A stretch of DNA of 33,305 bases from the NCBI GenBank assembly GCA_003245695.1, contig QKCK01000334.1, forward strand, positions 1 to 33,305, read 5' to 3'. The position numbers and the translations under genes were made by a program. Below the pieces are notes generated by a model. That model ran no database searches. It was given only the letters and a program-made list of their open reading frames with translations, and was not told where the DNA came from. The stretch's first letter is position 1; every line of letters starts with the position of its first letter. Shown piece by piece: positions 28,054 through 33,305 of the stretch. The stretch is from Bacteroidota bacterium. Its GTDB lineage: Bacteria; Bacteroidota; Bacteroidia; Bacteroidales; VadinHA17.

Positions 28054-29238
28054 ATGAAATTAAAAGAGAGAGCAGATTATCTCAGCAAAATAAATTCAGG
28101 TTTATACGGTGAGGATTTTCTTCTTACATGGGAGAAGAGTGAGAGTGATCTCAGAGTGATACTGGAAGTTGCGGCTATTCTTAAAGAGATGCGATCTGCA
28201 AATATTTCAACACGTCTTTTTGACTCAGGTCTGGCAATATCAAATTTCAGGGATAACTCAACACGTACAAGATTCTCCTTTGCTTCAGCCAGTAACCTTT
28301 TAGGGCTGGCAGTGCAGGATCTGGACGAGGAAAAGTCACAGATAGCCCATGGGGAGACAGTTCGTGAGACGGCAAATATGATCTCATTTATGTCTGACTT
28401 TATTGGCATACGTGACGACATCTTCCTGGACGAGGGCCATAAATATATGCTTGAGGTTGGTGCAGCACTTGATGAGGGCTTCGAAAAGGGCGTTCTGCCT
28501 GTCCGTCCCGGAATCGTCAACCTTCAGTGCGATAAAGATCATCCCACGCAGTCTATGGCAGATCTGATGCATCTGACTAATGTGTTTGGCTCTCTTGAGG
28601 CTTTACGCGGGAAAAAGATAGTTATGAGCTGGGCATATTCACCAAGCTATGGTAAGCCTTTGTCTGTTCCTCAGGGTATTATATCCCTTATGTCACGTTT
28701 TGGCATGAATATAGAACTTGCATATCCTGAAGGTTATGAACTTATCCCTGAGATTGTTGATATAGCTGCTGTAAATGCCAGAAATAGCGGAGGGTCATTC
28801 AAAATAAACCACTCTATGTCTGATGCAATGAGAGATGCGGATATCGTTTATCCAAAGAGCTGGGCTCCTTTCAACATCATGAAACAGAGGACCCAGATAC
28901 TTAAAAGTGGTGATAAGGCAGCATTGAAAGAGCTTGAGCAGGTATGTCTTGCCAATAATGCTAAATTCACTGACTGGGAATATAATGAGGATATGATGAA
29001 GAGTACCCGCGATGGCAATGCACTTTATATGCATTGCCTGCCAGCTGATATAAGTGGTATATCATGCAGGCAGGGAGAGGTGAGTGCTGCCGCTTTTGAA
29101 CATCACAGAATACAGACTTATCATGAAGCAGGATACAAGCCTTATATTATTGCTGCTATGATGCTTACAAACAGATTTGAAAATCCGGGGGAAATACTGA
29201 ACGAACTCTTAATACGTAACAGGAAAAGGGTTGGGTAG
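28054..29238 (+). CDS. ygeW: YgeW-like knotted carbamoyltransferase
   Basis: 394 aa; STRTRFSFASASN carbamoyl-phosphate loop, HPTQSMADLMHL, MHCLPADISG; linked to YgeY-like gene with a 29-bp gap. Confidence 0.9.
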   Translation: MKLKERADYLSKINSGLYGEDFLLTWEKSESDLRVILEVAAILKEMRSANISTRLFDSGLAISNFRDNSTRTRFSFASASNLLGLAVQDLDEEKSQIAHGETVRETANMISFMSDFIGIRDDIFLDEGHKYMLEVGAALDEGFEKGVLPVRPGIVNLQCDKDHPTQSMADLMHLTNVFGSLEALRGKKIVMSWAYSPSYGKPLSVPQGIISLMSRFGMNIELAYPEGYELIPEIVDIAAVNARNSGGSFKINHSMSDAMRDADIVYPKSWAPFNIMKQRTQILKSGDKAALKELEQVCLANNAKFTDWEYNEDMMKSTRDGNALYMHCLPADISGISCRQGEVSAAAFEHHRIQTYHEAGYKPYIIAAMMLTNRFENPGEILNELLIRNRKRVG

Positions 29239-29259
29239 GGTAATTTGTAATTGATATAC

Positions 29260-29293
29260 GCCGGGATGTGAGTGTTTACACCCGGCAGCTTTT
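29260..29293. terminator. Hairpin between convergent ygeW and hyuA genes, candidate terminator
   Basis: gccggg(a)tgt gagtgttt acacccggc followed by agctttt on the + strand. Confidence 0.55.
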
Positions 29294-30668
29294 AATACTG
29301 AACCCTCCTGGGCAGAAAAGCACCCTTGATGTCTTCTCTGATAATCTTATTATTCCTTGCAACAACAACACCTCTCTTTATTACATAGTCTGCAATGCCT
29401 GTTGTTCGAAAGCCTTCGTAAATTTCTGTGTCGCAGTTCTGAATATGATCAGCAGCAGATATTGTTCCTGATGTTTCGGGATCCCATATCACAATATCAG
29501 CATCTGATCCTTCCATGATCTCTCCCTTGCGTGGATAGAGCCCAAATATTTTTGCAGGGGTGGTTGAGAACAGATCTACCATCCTGTTAACTGATATTCT
29601 GCCTGTCATAACTCCATAGGTATATAACAACGCCAGTCTGTGCTCAACTCCTCCTGCTCCGTTGGGTATCAGTCTGAAGTCATTGATCCCACTCATCTTC
29701 TGTGCAATTGTGAACGGACAGTGGTCTGTGCCAATAGTGTCAATTGTCTCTTCTGCAATACCTTTCCAGAGTTCTTCGTTATCACCAACGCCTCTTAATG
29801 GGGGACTCATAACAAATTGTGAGGTATTGATATACTTCCCTTCGTAACGAGAGTCATTCAGAAGAAGATAATGTGGGCAAGTCTCAGCATATACCTTCAC
29901 GCCTCTTGATTTAGCCTCCCTGATAATTGGAGGCGATCCGGCTGCAGAAACATGAACAATATAAAGCCTGCACCTGTATTTATCAGCCATCCGGATTAAC
30001 CTGGCTATTGCCTCTGTCTCTGTATTTCCGGGGCGGGATAGAGAATGGTATAGAGGGTCTCTTTTGCCCTCCCTGAAAAGTCTCTCTTTTAGTGCCTCAA
30101 TCTCATCTCCTTCCTCACAGTGTGCTGTGACCAATGCTCCGGCTTTGCCTGCTGTTTCCAGTACTTTGCATATTGCATTATCATCAAGACCAATGCTGTT
30201 TTTATATGCCATGTATATCTTGAAACTGGTTATGCCCGTTCTTATACACTCAGCCATTTCAGAAGAGGTGGTGTTACGCCATTCCACCGGACTTACATGA
30301 AATGAATAGTCAGCCAGTGATCCTGCCGCCTCCTCCATTCTGTGACTGAGTGCTGTTGTCAGCGACTCACCTCTTGACGGTGTTACAAAATCCAATAATG
30401 TAGTAGTGCCTCCGGCCAGTGCGGCCTTGCTTCCGGTGATGAAGTCGTCAGCCGAGTATCCTGAGGGGCCTGGCAGATGCATATGGACATGAGGATCAAC
30501 GCCTCCCGGGAAAATATACCTTCCGGATGCGTCAACAGTGATGTCTGCTATACAATCATTGGTGTCAATTGTGCCGGTCTTAACTATTCTCTCTCCGTCA
30601 ATAAGAATGTCGCTCTTTTCAGTATTTTCTGCTGAGACAACCAGCCCGTTTCTGATAAGTGTCTTCAT
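29292..30668 (-). CDS. hyuA: Dihydropyrimidinase/D-hydantoinase (HyuA/YgeZ-like)
   Basis: 458 aa; PGGVDPHVHMHLP, carboxylated-Lys region GITSFKIYMAYK, VTAHCEEGDEI, YIVHVSAAGS, DTIGTDHCPF. Confidence 0.9.
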   Translation of the reverse strand: MKTLIRNGLVVSAENTEKSDILIDGERIVKTGTIDTNDCIADITVDASGRYIFPGGVDPHVHMHLPGPSGYSADDFITGSKAALAGGTTTLLDFVTPSRGESLTTALSHRMEEAAGSLADYSFHVSPVEWRNTTSSEMAECIRTGITSFKIYMAYKNSIGLDDNAICKVLETAGKAGALVTAHCEEGDEIEALKERLFREGKRDPLYHSLSRPGNTETEAIARLIRMADKYRCRLYIVHVSAAGSPPIIREAKSRGVKVYAETCPHYLLLNDSRYEGKYINTSQFVMSPPLRGVGDNEELWKGIAEETIDTIGTDHCPFTIAQKMSGINDFRLIPNGAGGVEHRLALLYTYGVMTGRISVNRMVDLFSTTPAKIFGLYPRKGEIMEGSDADIVIWDPETSGTISAADHIQNCDTEIYEGFRTTGIADYVIKRGVVVARNNKIIREDIKGAFLPRRVQY

Positions 30669-30672
30669 TTAG

Positions 30673-31677
30673 TCAGTCATTTCTCTCAAGCCATTTCAGA
30701 ACAGCAAAATTTATTAATCCGATAACAAGGAGGAGGATACCAAACAGAGGATATGATATTTGCCACCTGGCTTCTCCAGTCATCATGGTCCATTCACTCA
30801 TCCCAAAAATGCCTGCCAGCAGTGTCATTGGCATAAAAATGGTAGTTATGAGAGTCAGGCGTCTGACCGATGCATTTGTCAGGTTTGAGTCACGCGCCAT
30901 CTTATTGTTGAGCATAGAGGCATATAACTCCATCAGGCTTGTGACTTTATCACGGTTACTTTCAGTTGTCTCGAGGAAATTTGAGATATGATCATAGATA
31001 TCACGGTAGTCAACTGTGGCTTTCTCAGGAATAAAACTGCTGTCATTCCTTACAATCTTTATAAGGATCTCCCTCTCATGGAAAATACTCTTCCTCAGAG
31101 AGAGGAGGCTGCGGCGCAGATAAAGCAATGTTGTCGCGTCAAATCCTCCAGGATTGTCAAGTATCTCTTCCTCTGCAGCATCAATCTCTTCCTCTATCGA
31201 ATCAATAACCGGGACCATGCTGTCAACCACATTGTCAAGGACAAGGTGTGCCAGTTTTGCCGGGCTGCTTTTAATGTTATGTGTGTTTCTCCTTACCATC
31301 TGATCAATTGCAGAAAGAGGATTTCTGCTGGATTCTGAAAACCCGCTTACCGTAATGATGAAATTACTGCCGATAAAAAGATCCACCTCATCTGAAACTA
31401 TTTTCCTGCTTTCGTAGTATAAGGAGTTAAATATTACGAAGCTGTAATTTGAGAAGTCTTCAATCTTTGGCATCTGGTTTTCATCAGTACAGTCTTCTAT
31501 GGAGAGCGGATGTAAAGATAATGGTCCTGATAGCTCAGAAAGTTCTTCCCGTGAGGCATTGACATAGTCAAACCAGACATAGCCTTTTAATGAAAGCGCT
31601 TTCAGGGCTTCATCAAAATCAGATAGCGGAGTATATTCTCCTGATGGCGAAATATGGTGGAAGGATGCTTTTGACAT
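30673..31677 (-). CDS. corA: CorA-family (2-TM-GxN) divalent cation transporter-like protein with variant GMS motif
   Basis: 334 aa; two C-terminal TM helices TLITTIFMPMTLLAGIFGMSEWTMM...PLFGILLLVIGLINFAVLKWLERND. Confidence 0.85.
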   Translation of the reverse strand: MSKASFHHISPSGEYTPLSDFDEALKALSLKGYVWFDYVNASREELSELSGPLSLHPLSIEDCTDENQMPKIEDFSNYSFVIFNSLYYESRKIVSDEVDLFIGSNFIITVSGFSESSRNPLSAIDQMVRRNTHNIKSSPAKLAHLVLDNVVDSMVPVIDSIEEEIDAAEEEILDNPGGFDATTLLYLRRSLLSLRKSIFHEREILIKIVRNDSSFIPEKATVDYRDIYDHISNFLETTESNRDKVTSLMELYASMLNNKMARDSNLTNASVRRLTLITTIFMPMTLLAGIFGMSEWTMMTGEARWQISYPLFGILLLVIGLINFAVLKWLERND

Positions 31678-31789
31678 AATCGAATTTCAGCTAAATTTGA
31701 ATGTGAATTTAGGAAAGAATTAGATTCTGGCATCAAAATTGTTTTTTATATCCAAACGGGATTCGAAAGAATCCATAAAATTGAAGATC

Positions 31790-33232
31790 ATGAAAAAGAT
31801 TGCATTAGTTTCGGTTGTCTCTCTGATGGTTACCCTGGTAGCCTCAGGTGCTGTGAAGAGACAGGATGAAGATAGGCTGGGTCTGCCCGGTGATAATCTG
31901 AATCTGTATGCTGTAATGAAGTTGTTCCAGGAGTCGGAGACACTGGAAGGATTTGAAAGAAGTCTTAATGATGAGGATCAGATGATCAATAACCTTGACC
32001 TTGACGGTGATAACAGGGTTGATTATATAAGAGTCCTTGATTATGTTGATGGTGATGATCATACCATTGTTCTCCAGGTAGCTCTAAATGCGCGTGAGAA
32101 TCAGGATGTAGCTGTCTTTACTGTAAATCGTGACAGGGCTGGTAATGTGACAGTACAGCTGATCGGTGACGAGGCACTTTACGGACGGAATTATATTATT
32201 GAACCATATTACGGTGATGTGACAGAGACGCCTAACCCTGCCTATATAGGCAATGCCGGTCAGCAGAATGTTGTTGTGACTCGTGTTACAAGGGTTGAGG
32301 TTGCTGCCTGGCCGGTAGTAAGGTTTATGTATGTGCCGGGATATGTTGTATGGAGGTCACCATGGTACTACGGTTATTATCCGGGCTACTGGCACTACTG
32401 GCATCCACACTACTGGCATTATTACTACGGATACCATTCACATATGGACAATTACTATTATGGTTACTATCATCGCTGGGATCACTATCGCTGGGATAGA
32501 TACAATGATTACTACTATTCAAGACACAGGTCACATTCAACGATAGTGGTTAACAATATCAATAACAACTATTACACTAAGACATATTCCCGTCCGGAGA
32601 CTAGAGATGAAGGATCGAGAACCTACGAAAGGCGTGAGGCTACACGGGCTGCATCGACCAGCAAGCCAGGCCGGGAGTCGACACTGACAAACTCGTCGGT
32701 ACAGAATGGCAACAGACGTACTTCAACAGCTGGCACTAATAGCCGTTCAAACACAAACACAAAAGCCAGTGGTACAAACACATCCAATGGCCGACGTTCA
32801 ACAGTGTCTTCATCAGGCACAACCAGGTCTTCTTCAGCAAATAGTTCGAACAACTCAGGCAGATCGCAGGTTTCAACAAGAAACAGGAATCAGAGTCAGT
32901 CGAGCGTAAACAGCAGATCAAACAACAACAGCCAGAACAAATCGAGTGCGGGTACCAGTGCAGGACGCTCTTCTTCATCATCAAGAAGTGGCAGCTCGGG
33001 GAGCTCGGCTGCATCTAAAGGCTCAACAACCTCACGCAGCTCTGCTGCTTCAGGCTCGGGCTCTTCAAGCAGGTCTTCATCTTCAGCACAGTCTGGAAGC
33101 AGCTCAAGGAAGTCACAGGCCTCAAGCTCTTCAGGTAAAAGATCAAGCAGCTCCTCCGCTTCAAAAGAATCAAAGAGCAAGAGCAGTAAATCAAGCTCCT
33201 CAGAAAAGAAAAGCAGGAGATCAGGAAACTAA
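31790..33232 (+). CDS. Secreted low-complexity protein: EF-hand-like segment, Tyr/His/Trp-rich middle, Ser/Asn/Arg/Lys-rich C-terminus
   Basis: Likely start MKKIALVSVVSLMVTLVASG (ORF track starts 17 codons earlier); NNLDLDGDNRVDYIRVLD; WYYGYYPGYWHYWHPHYWHYYYGYHSH...; Ser-rich tail ending SSEKKSRRSGN. Confidence 0.75.
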   Translation: MKKIALVSVVSLMVTLVASGAVKRQDEDRLGLPGDNLNLYAVMKLFQESETLEGFERSLNDEDQMINNLDLDGDNRVDYIRVLDYVDGDDHTIVLQVALNARENQDVAVFTVNRDRAGNVTVQLIGDEALYGRNYIIEPYYGDVTETPNPAYIGNAGQQNVVVTRVTRVEVAAWPVVRFMYVPGYVVWRSPWYYGYYPGYWHYWHPHYWHYYYGYHSHMDNYYYGYYHRWDHYRWDRYNDYYYSRHRSHSTIVVNNINNNYYTKTYSRPETRDEGSRTYERREATRAASTSKPGRESTLTNSSVQNGNRRTSTAGTNSRSNTNTKASGTNTSNGRRSTVSSSGTTRSSSANSSNNSGRSQVSTRNRNQSQSSVNSRSNNNSQNKSSAGTSAGRSSSSSRSGSSGSSAASKGSTTSRSSAASGSGSSSRSSSSAQSGSSSRKSQASSSSGKRSSSSSASKESKSKSSKSSSSEKKSRRSGN

Positions 33233-33257
33233 AATGCAATTTCCATTATACCATCAG

Positions 33258-33287
33258 GCCACAGCTTTTTGCTGTGGCTTTTTTTTT
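33258..33287 (+). terminator. Intrinsic (rho-independent) terminator
   Basis: Perfect 8-bp stem GCCACAGC-TTTTT-GCTGTGGC followed by a T-tract, 26 bp after the stop at 33232. Confidence 0.9.
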
Positions 33288-33305
33288 AACCCATGGTATT
33301 ATCAC

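Noticed and set aside
32600-33230. Tandem-repeat array or recombination hotspot in the Ser-rich tail
   Set aside because: Residue composition is repetitive, but I could not find a regular DNA-level period; reported only as low-complexity protein.
1-33305. CRISPR arrays, tRNA/rRNA genes, IS elements, toxin-antitoxin or phage-defence modules
   Set aside because: No direct-repeat/spacer pattern, transposase motifs, cloverleaf candidates or defence domains recognised on reading both strands and the ORF translations.

Overview
The window looks like a Bacteroidota chromosome segment, judging by protein style and TAnnTTTG-like -7 promoter elements. Its core (about 8.0-30.7 kb) is a compact anaerobic purine/urate-type catabolic island related to the E. 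coli ygeW-ygeX-ygeY-hyuA-...-ygfK-ssnA-ygfM-xdhD region. Recognisable members are SsnA-like amidohydrolase, an XdhD-like Mo/2Fe-2S hydroxylase, a bipartite xanthine dehydrogenase (2Fe-2S/FAD plus Mo subunit), XdhC, YgfK-like flavoprotein, YgeY-like hydrolase, YgeW-like carbamoyltransferase and HyuA/dihydropyrimidinase. The composition is unusual. No YgeX (diaminopropionate ammonia-lyase) is visible; two different fold-type II PLP enzymes sit at the head of the operon instead, divergent from an Lrp/AsnC regulator. An Fe-dependent alcohol dehydrogenase and a soluble PAS hybrid histidine kinase appear appended to the operon. The 210-bp gap between the XDH Mo subunit and ygfK holds a 22-bp interrupted hairpin plus competing smaller stems, a candidate structured RNA or regulatory element. 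Flanking genes include the start of an S8 subtilase running off the left edge (missed by the ORF track), a lipoprotein, a LuxR-type regulator with a degenerate receiver, a DUF4914-like P-loop protein, a small FMN-binding protein, an SGNH hydrolase, a DUF3788-like protein, a CorA-like protein with GMS instead of GMN, and a Tyr/His/Trp- plus Ser-rich secreted protein ending in a clear intrinsic terminator. No CRISPR array, rRNA, tRNA or transposase was recognised. All assignments were made by eye, without database searches.
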